This document shows positions 1 to 10,650 of a stretch of 19,079 nucleotides of DNA, piece after piece (within the stretch, counting starts at the first letter, position 1; each line of letters begins with the position of its first letter). The stretch is from Phoronis ovalis (lineage: Eukaryota > Phoronida > Phoronidae). Under the pieces are notes generated by a model. That model did no database searches. It saw nothing but the letters and a program-made list of their open reading frames with translations, and had not been told where the DNA came from. The DNA lies in assembly GCA_028565635.1 (NCBI GenBank), contig JAOXYB010099937.1, positions 2,461 through 21,539 on the forward strand, read 5' to 3'. The translations under genes and the position numbers were made by a program.

Positions 1-115
1 CTTTCGCAATAGTTATTCAAAAACTGTAAATCTGCTGTCAGCCCCTATATCTCTGTGCAGAAGGCATTGAACTTTCATGGTATATCCATTCCCAATAGTG
101 TGTAATCTTTTACAG

Positions 116-3100
116 GTAAAATGGATGATGTATTGGATAGTGTTCGCTTTATTTATCACAGCAGAAACATTTGCAGATGTTTTACTATCTTGGTAAGTAG
201 CAGATGCTTCACTTTAGTGGCATGCAGCCAGATATTTGCATATTTCTGAAAGCTGGAACTAAATATACCTCCTTGGACATACATTAATATAAGTGTACAT
301 TCGCAAACATAGCAATATTTATGCAGGTGCGGAACAATAAATTGATAACTTCAAGGTCGTTTCTACACTTTCATCAGTGTTGACGACTTATAGTTAAGAA
401 AATCGGACCAAACTTCTTCTCCCACTAGATATCGCCAATATGAAGAAGATGCTATAACGTAAAGAACTAGGGTCTGACTGAGCTGAGACTGTATTTTTAG
501 ATTTGTTTCCTGCTCCTTGTTTTTCTTGATGATGTGAAATCTTTGATGCTTTTGACAGGATCCCATTTTATTATGAGTTAAAAATCGTCTTTGTTATATG
601 GATGCTGTCGCCGGCAACCAAAGGCTCAAGTATTCTCTACAGGAAGTTTGTCCATCCTCAGTTAATGAAGAGAGAACAGGTTTGCTAACTTTGCTTGTAT
701 ACTTGTACAATATAATATAAGTATATTTAATACTGCGAAAAGCATGATAATATGAAATATACAAAAAAAACTTTAACTCCATCGGCTCTGTACATTTCCC
801 ACTAGTGAAATGATATGTGAAGTACAGTACAGAGATTTCTTGTGAATACAATGTACATATGCAAGATATTTTTTTTTGAAAAAAACTCTTTTGGTACAAT
901 TACTTAATGACATATACATGTATTTAGATAAGTTCTATAATACTTCTGGATTGTCAGTTTGTCAAGAAAGACATATTGTCCTCTTTTTTGGGTGTTTGTA
1001 TAGCCAATCATAGGAGAACCTATACATGTTTCTGCTTTAAAGCCTCTAGGGGAAAAATAAAACTACTATTACTTTACTATTTTTTTAATTCCTTTCTAAA
1101 GACTTGTGTATATATAAAAGCAGGCAGCAGTTATCGAAATATTTTTGTTGTAGGATATAGATGACTGTATTGAAAAGGCTAGCAACCAAGGTTATACAGC
1201 TATAGTTAAACTAGGAACACAGGGTATAAATATGGCTATAAAAACTGCAATAACAGTAAGTATATTAGTGTCTTCGCGCAGTAGGAATTCGTGGCAATGT
1301 TGGTTCCAAATACATATTTTTTATCGCCTACATCAAACAATTAAGGTCAGTCTTGGGCACAGTTTACATTGATTTGGTTTTCCAGTTTAAAGATTAATTA
1401 GTATGAATTAGACAAAAAAAACAAACAGATATTATACCTTTGTCCAGAATATGTTTGCAAAATCTATGATCACTGTAAGTACAAGTAAGTTGTAATGCTA
1501 GTCTGCTGGTGAATGTTGACTTCATTTCTATAATACGTTGACCGGCTTCAAATTAAAATTAATATCTAGATAAGGCAATTTTTATTGCGGTTTTGCTTTA
1601 TTCTTCCGCTGCAACTTTTTGTAGAGTCAATCAAAAATATTCGACCAATTAAAAAGAAGTTACAGTATGAGCGACGTTGACAGACAAGGGAGAGAAACAC
1701 CTGCAGATAGCACTGACGGATTTCAGGAAGCAGATGAAAACTTAGGTAAGGAAACACCGGCAGATAGCACTGACGGATTTCAGGAAGCAGATGAAAACTT
1801 AGGTAAAGAAACATGTGTATCTTTCTAACTTTGTGATCTGTTATATTTTGTGTTTAGATTGGGAGATATATATAAATTTTGTTATGTTGAGGGTTCATAC
1901 TAAGAATCTTGTTTGGTCATTATATTTACATACTACAAATTCCTTTTGAGAGAAGCTGCTTTATTGTTAAAAGTTTTTGTGAGGATTCTTTAACGTTTTT
2001 TCATTACGAATTTTTAAAAAGTGTTTCTACACATATCTAAAGTTTCATGCATATCTTATTAATGTAGATAATCGCTTTATTGAGGAAGAGAGGTTGCTTA
2101 GAGAACATGAACCTATTGAAGAAGAAATGGATTCAGCTCCCAGAAGGAGACGTGTTCGCAAAGATGAAGGTACTGGCTATAGCTGTATCTATACAATCAT
2201 TCTATAACATAAATTTAATATTTGCTAAAAAAAATTTTCAGTGTATTTTGTGCAATACCTTGCTACATCTGTGGCTAATTCAAATTTAATAATTTATTGA
2301 ATCTGATTTTTTTTGTGAAAGACAACCATAAAATCAGAGCATTATTGAAGTTTTCGGGTCTTAAATATAGGGCAATTTTAATTTTGACCAGGATCACTTT
2401 GAATAATGCTGACCTCTTGTCTTAGGTAATAGTGTTTAATAGGTTGTGTGACATTAGCAAGAAATTTCTTAAAAAGCAATATAGAGCTAAAGATTCTTAG
2501 AAGCAATGCGTCTGCGTCTTCATAGACAGACATATTTTACTCAATACTTATCGCTCATATTTTAGATTCTGAAGCGCTAATAACATTGCAGCTGTGTGTT
2601 ACTGAGAGTTTAGCAATACAGATTAACAGTTATGTATTACTTTCAGATGAAGATTATGTTCCTGAAGACATGCCTCGTATGACAACATCACGATCTTATA
2701 ATACGATGAATAGATCATCTAATAACAACAGAGGAAGAGACAAAAATGAGGGACTAAGGAGGGCTTATTCGCATAAAGAGGTGAGGAGGATAGAAATGTT
2801 TTAATAGAGTAACCCTTTTTTCTAACAGTTAATATTCATCAGTTTTTCTTACAATTTGTATGTATGTGCAAACGTTTTACCTTGTCGTATAGCATTCTGT
2901 GCATCTCGGTTTGTGATACCTACATTCTTATCGTTAGGACTTTTATTTAAAGGAATTATTGTTTGAAAGTAATTCATTGGTTGCTTACAAAGATACCTGC
3001 TGGCGCACGCCACTCGACAAAATTTCACTATCAAAGGACATAGTAGCATGTTGTATAACAAGGCTGATACATGAGTTATCAACGCAACAATAGTAACTCT

Positions 3101-3642
3101 TGCTGTTTGTGTTTGAGTTATAAATGAACTACGTTTGAACCTCTCATATAACATTCTATCGTGTGTGGATATATGTTCTGGAAATTTTAATGCTATTAGA
3201 GGAGCTTAAGTAAATACGAGCATTTACCACTGCCATTATAAAGTGAAAATTAAGAGAAACACAATTACACTCTGTATTTATACAGTTTTCTGTAAAAAAA
3301 AATTAGGTGATTTGCATACACTCCCTTTGCACCTAACTCATAGCTCGTATCGAAAAATCTTAAGCTGTCTATTGTATACTTTCCTTGTGTTTTCAGATGC
3401 ATTATGTTTTTCTGAAGTGTACTGACAAATTTATTTAGGCACATATTTAGAAATATGTGTTTATAAGTAACCAGAGAATCTGGCTGTATTTAAGAGAGTG
3501 TGTAGCTCCGCATTTCATCTTAGTGTGTTTGTAATCCCTAATCCCGTGTTCTTGCCTGTAGGCTTATCATTATGGCACCATACCCCGTACCAGACAGAGT
3601 ACACGACAACGTTCAGAAATTCCACAGGAGTGGAAAGAATAA
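116..3642 (+). CDS. REEP: REEP1-4-class receptor expression-enhancing protein (TB2/DP1/HVA22 family), 5'-partial
   Basis: Coding exons: 116-192, 559-679, 1154-1255, 1625-1802 (or 1625-1745), 2068-2169, 2647-2780 and 3562-3642, all with AG/GT borders. Together they give 795 nt, an open frame of 264 codons plus TAA. The opening [12 protein letters not shown], then [29 protein letters not shown] and [14 protein letters not shown] follow the TB2/DP1/HVA22 domain of animal REEP1-4 almost residue for residue. RSYSMSDVD in exon 4 matches the conserved RSFSM.DL segment just after the domain, and EGLRRAYS near the end matches the GLRRS.S motif. REEP1-4 proteins are known to be hairpin-inserted ER membrane proteins that shape tubules and bind microtubules. 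The first roughly 35 residues (start codon and first hydrophobic segment) lie left of the window. The tail is acidic and then basic and low-complexity, with little similarity expected. Family assignment is secure; which REEP1-4 paralogue it corresponds to is not. Confidence 0.93.
1625..1802 (+). other. REEP: REEP coding exon 4 with an internal 57-bp tandem duplication
   Basis: The acceptor follows a long pyrimidine tract ending ...TTTTTGTAG. The exon opens in phase 0 with [15 protein letters not shown]. From 1694 the sequence carries two 57-bp units (1694-1750 and 1751-1807) that differ at two bases. Each encodes [19 protein letters not shown] if read through. Each unit holds a splice donor after ...AACTTAG: GTAAGG at 1746 and GTAAAG at 1803. 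Both donors leave phase 1, which fits the next exon at 2068, so the protein can contain one or two copies of the 19-residue unit. I chose 1802 as the exon end for completeness; the proximal donor at 1745 looks at least as strong. Confidence 0.85.
1694..1807 (+). repeat. 57-bp in-frame tandem repeat, two copies, spanning an exon end
   Basis: Two head-to-tail copies, 1694-1750 and 1751-1807, are identical except for T to G near 1702/1759 and G to A at the last base. A third copy begins with only GAAACA at 1808. The unit length is a multiple of three and contains the exon's donor site. Confidence 0.95.
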
Positions 3643-3643
3643 A
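3638..3643 (+). promoter_or_regulatory. Possible poly(A) signal overlapping the REEP stop codon
   Basis: AATAAA overlaps the TAA stop at 3640-3642. If it is used, the 3'UTR is only a few tens of bases. The same bases also read AAAG followed by GTGCTA, a weak splice donor that could instead join the 3'UTR exon starting at 4853. Confidence 0.4.
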
Positions 3644-4852
3644 GGTGCTAATAATAATTAACCTGCCATGACTAAAACATACTAATTTGTAGTGATTAGC
3701 ATGCTTGACTATTGTCTAACAGAACTCAGTGTCATGCTTGTTATATTTTAAGCTGTAACTATCACGACTGTAAATGGTTAACAAAGAGATATCCAGCATT
3801 TTTCTTCCCAGACTTGTTTTAGAATTTTTGAAAAATGTTGAGTATGTAGAAAATATGCTCATGCTTATGTGACAAGGAAAAACTGTCCACCACTTCCCGT
3901 TAAGTTTTGCTTTGTAACAGTATTTGCACAGAGGGGTCCAGGATTCCAGAAAGGGAAGATATTTTTTATGCAATTGATTTACTCAAGAATTTCTAGATTA
4001 TTCTGTAGAGACATCCAGGATCTACTGACATACTACATTTACCCAGCACCCTAAATCTGTGACTGGCATGTCTCTTGTTTATGTGGTAACATGTTAATGA
4101 GTTATTCTTCCACTTGCTTACTTTTGATTATTTATGCATTTTACTAACTATCCAGCTTAACAGAAGATACTGGTAATGTATCCTTGCTGCTGTTTTGTAG
4201 TTAGATTATTTGTTTTCTGTGACCATGATCTACCTGATTTAGTAAACAATATTTTATAAAGTTTTTGTTTGCGTTTATGTTAGCTCTTGTTGTTGTGATC
4301 AGTAATGTTTGAATTTTATATTCAGTAAATGTAGCATTAGTGTGACTTTGCAGGTTTTTTTAATGCCTGGCTCGTTTTGTGGGACATGCTTTTTAATACA
4401 TCATTTGTGCCAACAAACAGTTCATTTAAATCTTTAAGCAACTGGTAAATAATGAGTGTTTACAACATTTGTAGGAGACCGAAGGATTAGTACTAGTTTT
4501 AACAAAGTTGTATGACCGCAGAATTGATAAATTCGCGTTTATTTGCATGTTGCACTGTGTTACTAGAATTGCTTGAATCGTCCATTGCATTGATAAATCA
4601 CAGGCATAGTGCTTGAGAAACGTGCTAATTCTTGTATTGCGTGAAATGCACTTTATTTCATGACATGGTTGACAGTCTAGTAGAATAAAATAGAACAGCT
4701 GATTAGAATGTTTGTTTAAAATTAGAATTTTTTGCCTACTTTTCATTGATATTAATACTAAAAATACTCATTTTTCGCATAGATGTCTCTAAAAAAGAGA
4801 TAATGATGTTAAAGTGTGATTATATTTGACTCTTGATTATATTCTTTTACAG

Positions 4853-4990
4853 ACCAAAAGTACGACAAATGTCAAACATTAACAGTGCAACGGAATACTT
4901 GAAGATCTGAAGATAATCGAGAGCTCAAGACGTGTCAATACGAGCTACAAGTACAGTTTGTGCATCCACTGTAACTGTGGCAGCTAGAAG
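4853..4990 (+). other. Possible alternative terminal or 3'UTR exon of REEP
   Basis: A pyrimidine tract ending ATTCTTTTACAG at 4852 is a good acceptor. If joined to the phase-0 donor at 2780, skipping exon 7, it adds nine codons (TKSTTNVKH) and stops at TAA 4880-4882. If joined to 3644 it is entirely 3'UTR. The right end is arbitrary: no canonical AATAAA follows nearby, only a weak ATTAAA at 5376-5381. Confidence 0.35.
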
Positions 4991-7900
4991 TTAAAAAATA
5001 ACCCGATACTAGTTTTTGTATGGATATTTCTATTAAAAAATTTGAGTGGTATTCTTTTACTTCGCGCTTAAACACTTGTCACGCATACTCGTCGCTCCTA
5101 TATTCAAGAATCTTTTAAGTTCTCTAATAGCTAGGAAATCACAAACAGATTACCACACTTGTTAACAGGGCAAAGTTGATAGTTAACAAAAGCAATTGTT
5201 ACAAACACATGCAAGCTATGTTATTTTTTAACTGCGTACCTCATTACTGTGTGTGCACACTTCAGTTGAGTTGCATTAGACATAGACTGTTTACATTTAT
5301 TTTGAGACTTTGCTGGGCAAAGTTGTAATTCACGTTTGTTATTCTGTTGCATTTCAGTCTAATACACCTTTGTGAATTAAATGCCAGATACCCAATCCCT
5401 GGCCATTTTCTCAATATTATTTGAAGAAGGTCAGTAATTCACATTTGTTATTGGCTGATGCAAGAGCAATTAGAAAGTGTCAAGTTTTGAAGCTATCTAT
5501 TATCTATTCAGTAATTCTGTTTACTTAATCGTCTATTTTAATTGAATCAGTTAATTTTTTTGATCATGATTTAAGCTGCCGTTTGTTTGATATATGCATT
5601 TCTGGTAGCATAAAACGGTTCATTCAGTAAATTTTAAAATTTGTCTACTTGTATAATTTATAAGTTGTTTTGCTCACATAAGCAGTGGTCTTCCGACTTG
5701 CAATCAAAAACATCTCTATGCTAACTACCAAGACAAATGTACTACATTCCTGCGAGAATTCACACTGCCTTCTTACAGTACTAGTTTGCAGAGATCTACA
5801 ATTTTCTTGTCTCATTATACTGTGCATTGTTTTGTGAAATTTCAATTGCATACTCAGGTCTGTCGGCAGGATATCTACTGGATATCTTCATTCAAGGAAG
5901 CTTAAAATATAGTTTTTGATCTACCTTGCATGTAATGCCCTCCAGCTACCCTTGTGTTCTTTCCCAATAGTTTACACTAGAGGGCATTAGTAGTCACTAG
6001 CCCAGCTAAACACAGAGAAATGCATTTTGTAAATGAACAATTCTGTTGTTATCCATCTCAATGCCATTCCTTCACAAAACTGATTTGTAAGTTTGTTTGG
6101 CTTTGTGATCACTAATTCTGCCTAGCAGATGTGTACAGTCTATAACATAACAAAGCAATAGATTAAATGTGGTGTATAATATACAACAAAGTTGTGTACC
6201 GATGCAAACTGAATTGCTTAATTCTGCCACAACTGTTTGCTGTTCCTCTTTGGTTGTGCCACCATATGATGTTACACATTTGAGACAACTGTTCAAAATT
6301 AGCCGTGAAAAACGTTGGTTGTCACAGAAACTTTTTCATTGTTGTAAACACATGGTATTGTGGCACATGTAATCTGTAAGAAGGCAATTTCTTCATATTA
6401 CCTCACTTTAACTTGTAATACATAAATTGTCAAATCGGTAGTCGCCTTCTGGGACAAAATATTTTTCTTGTATTTTTATATTCTGTCAATATTAGATATA
6501 AGTTAGCTTAGAGAAGTATTACTTGCTAGTTCAGTAGTTTGATGATTTTTATTGCAATTGTTCATTTTTGTTTTGTTCTGGTGGATTTGTTTCTGTTGCA
6601 TTTTTATTTGAGTATCTGGTGTCTTTCATACCTTAATAGGCATCAGTATCGTGCTGTTTAATAATTTCTTCTAACAGTTTATGTATCCACTCAACTCAGT
6701 ATTGGCAAATGTAGAAAGTGCATGCCATGTTTTAGGACATGTCAACATAGATTCCTAGCAATTTCAGGTTTTTCCTAATTGCAAAAAATAAAAATAAATT
6801 CCAGTGTTCGAAAAGTGATTTTATATATAAAATAAATTGTCTTAAGTTTCAAAAAGTTCAAGTTGCTTTCTGGAAACATTGTACTATTCTCATTTAACTG
6901 TACTGTCAAGTTGAGGAATACAACCATCGAGTGGAATTGGATTCTTTCCAGAATTAACGTTGCTACATACATATATGAAAATAGTTTTCACTATTTATGG
7001 CATATTTGTTTTGTGTCAGTCCTCTTTTGCAGCCCTGTCTAGTCAATGATTTAGTTCATGGAATAACTTGTGGTATGGGGGTAACATGCCTGGTGCTACT
7101 GTGATAGTGTAGTTTCCTCCAATGATGCTCCTGCAAAATCTGTTTGAATTAACCCATATTATAGGCAGAGTATTTTAATGTATTGTCTTTGAAGGTTGTG
7201 GTAATGTTAATAAAAATGAAATACTACTTCGTGTGTATCGAATCGGTAGCTGAAAGCAGATTTTTGGAGTTGCACCATTCAAACGAAACAAAGCATAGTA
7301 ATTCTAAGATTTGTCTAATATGTGATCTCCATAGTGTAGTGAAATTGTAAATTTGTACTTGGAAGTATATGTCTAGTATCTTGTGACTTATAGAAAGGGT
7401 AATGTATAGGTAGTTTATACAGGTTTAATGTTTATGAAATAGACATACAGGTGAATTACTGTTCTACCTTGTGTAAGCATTCAGGTATTAATGAGAAAGT
7501 TGAATGACTGTCTTAGGTGTACGAATGAAAAGAAAATAGAGGTAAAGGTTTCTAATTTTGTCAGAGACGGAGAGTTCACTTCTTAAACTGAAACTGAAAG
7601 ACGGCATAAGCTGCTATAAGACTGTTGTAGCAAGGGCCAAGGTCGAACAATAATGCAGCAGTATTGCAGAGTTCTAATATTTACTTAGATTATTGCACAG
7701 CACTTTTTGCTCTTGGTTATTTGTTAAAAACATGTGGAGGGAGATTGGTCAAATAAAATGTCAATGCAATTCGGTCCTGACCAGTTATTACTTTATTTTG
7801 CACAAGCAGAAAGAATGACTTTTTGTACGAGGTCCACAGCAATTGAGCCTTAATGGGTTCAGTTTATAAGATGGTTGCTGTATTTAGAGAGTAGAATCTT

Positions 7901-8367
7901 TTGTTTACAGTCAAGTAAACTACACTTGGTTACACCACAGATCGAACTCTTAGCATGCCAGAAACTTCATTGTTTTGTGAATGAACTACCACATGGCTTA
8001 ATTGCTGGTGAGAAAACAAGGAATTCAATTGTTGCCTAGAGCTCAAACCACAAGCTGCCCCTTTGTTGGGTTGGTTAGCACTCTTGCATCTTAAAATCAT
8101 TCTGCATTCATTACATTTCTAATAACTAGGCTGCCAAAAGAATTGACAATTTTCAATCACAACCTTGTGCTCACTATATCATCTTGTACAAATTCTTCGT
8201 GTTCACCAAGTAGCTGCTGAAAAGAGGATTTACCTCTAAAGCCTCAACTTCCTATCAATCGATTTGTAGCAGACTAATGGAGAAGGCATTGTATAATACA
8301 AAACATCATTTGTGGTTTTCTTTAATGATCCAAAAATAACAAATCGTGAATTAACTCATAAAACATA
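4991..8367. other. Intergenic or 3'UTR sequence between convergent REEP and SmG genes
   Basis: About 3.4 kb with no open reading frame that resembles a known protein and no tRNA or rRNA. It is AT-rich and contains long T-rich runs. Small structures seen are a short inverted repeat at 5933-5989 and two similar GTAATTCAC(A/G)TTTGTTATT stretches near 5327 and 5433. Part of it may be a long 3'UTR of REEP. Confidence 0.6.
5933..5989 (+). repeat. Short inverted repeat, 13-nt arms
   Basis: Arms TAATGCCCTCCAG (5933-5945) and CTAGAGGGCATTA (5977-5989) pair at 12 of 13 positions around a 31-nt loop. Pairing does not extend beyond the arms, so a microRNA precursor is unlikely. Confidence 0.5.
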
Positions 8368-8373
8368 TTTATT
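8368..8373 (-). promoter_or_regulatory. Poly(A) signal for SmG
   Basis: AATAAA on the minus strand about 205 nt downstream of the SmG stop, giving a short 3'UTR of ordinary size. No better candidate lies closer. Confidence 0.6.
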
Positions 8374-8577
8374 ATGTGAAATGTAATGACTATCTACACA
8401 TACATGATTCGTAGTAATGCATTCAATTGTCTTCAAATGTCAATTAACAAAGCATGTAACATTTCCTTCTGCACTTACTACTCCACAATGTCATTATACC
8501 GGTAGGTTAACGTATAAACTATGTACAAGACATTAAAGTTTTTGTTTTTTCAATAGTCCATTTGGAATGCACTTTCA

Positions 8578-9808
8578 TCATATTCTATCTAGCGCTTCTA
8601 GTAAAATGATACTGTTTCCTCGGACAACCTGAAGACAAAAATAAATTTGTTTTATACAATATCACTTAAGTGTTCTCCATAAAATAGTGTATACATGTTC
8701 CAGGGCCAATGATATTATTTACGTAAACCCAAAACATAGATAGATAAAATGTAAAATAATACAAGGTTTATGTACTAAACAATATCAATCAATCTTTGCT
8801 GCTTTGAAAACCTGTGTTTTCCCTACACTGCATATGCATATAAATTTATTGATTGCTTAGCTTGATCCAATTACTGTTAATTCTACTTACAATCATTCCA
8901 ATAGCATGTTTCTCGCCACCTTTTGTTTCTTCAATTGTCTCATCCATTACCAGATTCATAAATGGATCAAATCCTCTAAGAACACCAGAGACGGAGCGAC
9001 CTCCATTGAGTTTCACTACAATACAAATATGAATGTGCATTCATTTAGTATACAATCAGTCCTTGTGTTATTCTGTTCTTGCAGGACTCGGCAAAATCTC
9101 AAGGAAAATAGATTTTACAACAAAATCCCTAGACAGCGGTGTTGCATTTTTGGATCAAATATTTCTAGGATCACTTTTACCATTGAGTGTATATTTAGAT
9201 GTATATTTCTAGCACTTTTTAACCATAGCCCATAGGCATGTTTTTTTGGAAATAAATTTTTACCATGGAGTATACTTTCGGGAGCCAGTTTTCACCATGG
9301 CATGGGGTAAGGTTTTTTTTACCTCACTCCGCAAAATTTGTCAAGGACACCCCGCGGTTTAGTGAAAATGTGTGTACACATTCGTTGTGTGTAGCCGTAG
9401 GCCACTGAACTTTCAACGTCTGTCTATCTCGTAGTCATAGTCATAATCTGTTTAAATAATATTATGAATATTGAAGTATTTTCATTCAGTATCATTTCCT
9501 TCCTTAGATTTGTGCTAAACAAAATAAAGTTCTGTACAGTACTTACATGATAACCTTTTGTCCATGTACCTAAAATAAAATTACATATAATGAAAAATAC
9601 TATTACTTGGCGCAGAGATAAGTAAAATCCATGTACATTTGCATGGCGAGTATTGTAAACAAAAGAAGGGGCAGGGGATACGACTACGTTTAAAACTTAC
9701 TTTAAGCAAATATTGAGATATATGAACGGAAAAGCCTATCCCTTATTATTTTGTAATGTTTATTCAGTGTACTTACTTTTTTAACTCGGGAGGATGAGCC
9801 TTACTCAT
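8578..9808 (-). CDS. SNRPG: Small nuclear ribonucleoprotein G (SmG), complete, four exons
   Basis: Exons on the minus strand in order: 9808-9777, 9569-9547, 9015-8891 and 8628-8578. They sum to 231 nt and encode 76 residues plus TGA, the same length as human SmG. The N-terminus [11 protein letters not shown] is identical to the vertebrate protein as I know it. The Sm1 motif covers about residues 17-50 ([20 protein letters not shown] with N39) and Sm2 about 57-73 (IGMIVVRGNS). F37, N39, R63, G64 and N65 form the conserved uridine-binding pocket of Sm folds. SmG is one of seven subunits of the Sm ring that loads on U1, U2, U4 and U5 snRNA. Every border has AG/GT and phases close exactly. The closest alternative, an LSM7-type protein, is ruled out by the N-terminus and Sm1 sequence. 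Confidence 0.97.
9100..9355 (-). repeat. Dispersed repeat copy, minus orientation, in SmG intron 2
   Basis: Read on the minus strand it runs from a GCGGGGTGTCCTTGAC head through GAGTGAGGTAAAA, CCTTACCCCATGCCATGG and TCCATGGTAAAAATTTATTT to CTAGAAATATACATC. These blocks occur in the same order in the plus-strand copy at 10380-10650. The far end near 9100 is uncertain. Confidence 0.65.
9547..9569 (-). other. SNRPG: 23-nt coding microexon of SmG
   Basis: The exon completes K11 and encodes YMDKRLS plus the first base of L19. Its acceptor is TTTTATTTTAG and its donor GTAAGT. It is required to join [11 protein letters not shown] in exon 1 to LKLNGG in exon 3 in frame, and the residues match the family at that place. 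Confidence 0.93.
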
Positions 9809-9864
9809 AGTGATATTTGTTGATTTATGCGACTACAAGACTACTTTCCTGAACACCGGCAAAT

Positions 9865-9915
9865 ATGGCGGTCTACGCTAACGTTACGATTTCTCGATCG
9901 ATCGAGAGCACACAG
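9865..9915 (+). other. Probable 5' exon of NF-YA with an upstream start codon
   Basis: ATG at 9865 has A at -3 and G at +4. It opens 17 codons (MAVYANVTISRSIESTQ) that end exactly at CACACAG followed by GTATTT, a plausible donor in phase 0. Joined to the acceptor at 10936 (CCTTTCTAG), the frame reads GAA then TAA, and this stop overlaps the NF-YA ATG by one base. Joined instead to 11591, it continues in frame into NF-YA exon 2 and gives a different N-terminus. Either use needs transcript support; the exon's 5' end is unknown. Confidence 0.4.
9892..9907. repeat. 16-bp perfect palindrome
   Basis: TCTCGATCGATCGAGA is its own reverse complement and sits in the middle of the CpG-rich promoter stretch. 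It resembles a spread-out form of the TCTCGCGAGA promoter motif known from vertebrates, but that is only a likeness. Confidence 0.7.
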
Positions 9916-10379
9916 GTATTTCTATATTTAATATTATATCTCAGATTTTATTGAAAATCAACTATTTACGTTATAAAATGGATTAAAGTCGACATAAGAT
10001 AAAAGATATTTAAAAACGAATATAAAAAAATCAAAAACTACAATGATCTGCGCATGTCTACAGGAAACCGCCAAATTCATCTGAGGTAAAACGTAAATAC
10101 TCATGATTTTCTCTTATTTTTTCTAGAATGAAAGAAAATTAAAAACTTTGTAACCATAAATGGTATGGGTATGATTACTTGACAATCTTCAAGTATTTTA
10201 TTTGTAAGAAATTTAATCTGAAACGTAGATGTAACAAAAAAGTCATTCTGCAGTTTGCTTGATTTATGACGTATGGGACTCAGGAGGAATCCCTCGACTT
10301 GTTATATTTATAAGCACCTGCGACTAAAATATATGTACACGGCGTTGTAAGCAGTTACTAAAAAACATATCTTATTTAT

Positions 10380-10650
10380 CCCGGGAGTCTTTGCTAAAAA
10401 ACGTGGTGGTGGTGTGAGGCCCAGGGTAAAAAACCCTTATCCCATGGTAAAACTATTCTGAAAATATACCCATGGTAAACATTTATTTGCAAATTTTAAA
10501 TTTAATACACACCCCATGGCCATGGCAAAAAAATCCCTAGCAATATACAACCAAGTGTACACCTTATTGCAAAAATTCTTGGTTAAAATTTATTTGGTAA
10601 CGGCACACCCCTGGTAAAAAATGTGAACATGAAAAAGATATCCCATGGAT
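10380..10650 (+). repeat. Dispersed repeat copy, plus orientation, upstream of the NF-YA coding start
   Basis: The head is CCCGGGAGTCTTTGC, followed by GTGTGAGGCCCAGGGTAAAA, CCCTTATCCCATGGTAAAA, CCCATGGTAAACATTTATTT, CCATGGCCATGG and CTAGCAATATAC. CCATGG occurs five times in about 200 bp. It matches the minus-strand copy in SmG intron 2 block by block. Confidence 0.65.

Larger units (their letters stand above)
193..3561 (+). other. REEP introns
   Basis: Six introns: 193-558, 680-1153, 1256-1624, 1803-2067, 2170-2646 and 2781-3561. Donors are mostly GTAAGT-like; two are weaker (GTTTGC at 680, GTACTG at 2170). No RNA gene, nested gene or clear repeat was recognised inside them. A short open stretch just before 2647 is continuous with exon 6 but is better explained as intron ending TTACTTTCAG. 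Confidence 0.7.
9809..9915. promoter_or_regulatory. Compact bidirectional promoter region between SmG and NF-YA
   Basis: The SmG ATG is at 9808-9806 on the minus strand, and on the plus strand an ATG in strong context lies at 9865. Between 9854 and 9907 the CpG density is far higher than in surrounding sequence, as expected for an unmethylated promoter. AAATATGGCGG at 9861-9871 resembles the YY1 site often found at start sites of housekeeping genes. No CCAAT box was seen here or up to 10941. Transcription start sites themselves are not visible. Confidence 0.55.

Noticed and set aside
1-115. Earlier REEP exon at the left edge
   Set aside because: No frame encodes the expected MLYPAYYSYKA-like segment; the stretch reads as the end of an intron.
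1661-1830. A separate small gene starting at ATG 1667
   Set aside because: The stretch is REEP exon 4: the frame continues upstream to the acceptor at 1624 and RSYSM matches the family.
4426-4746. 106-codon minus-strand open frame
   Set aside because: No family resemblance, lies in the intergenic or REEP 3' region, and shows no splice context.
5933-5989. microRNA precursor
   Set aside because: Only 13 paired bases and no extension of the stem; too short for a Drosha or Dicer substrate.
8560-8590. Box C-like ATGATGA on the minus strand at the SmG stop, hinting at a snoRNA
   Set aside because: No box D or terminal stem at a suitable distance; it is explained by the stop codon context.
8906-9235. 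109-codon plus-strand open frame
   Set aside because: Antisense shadow of SmG exon 3 running into intron and repeat sequence.
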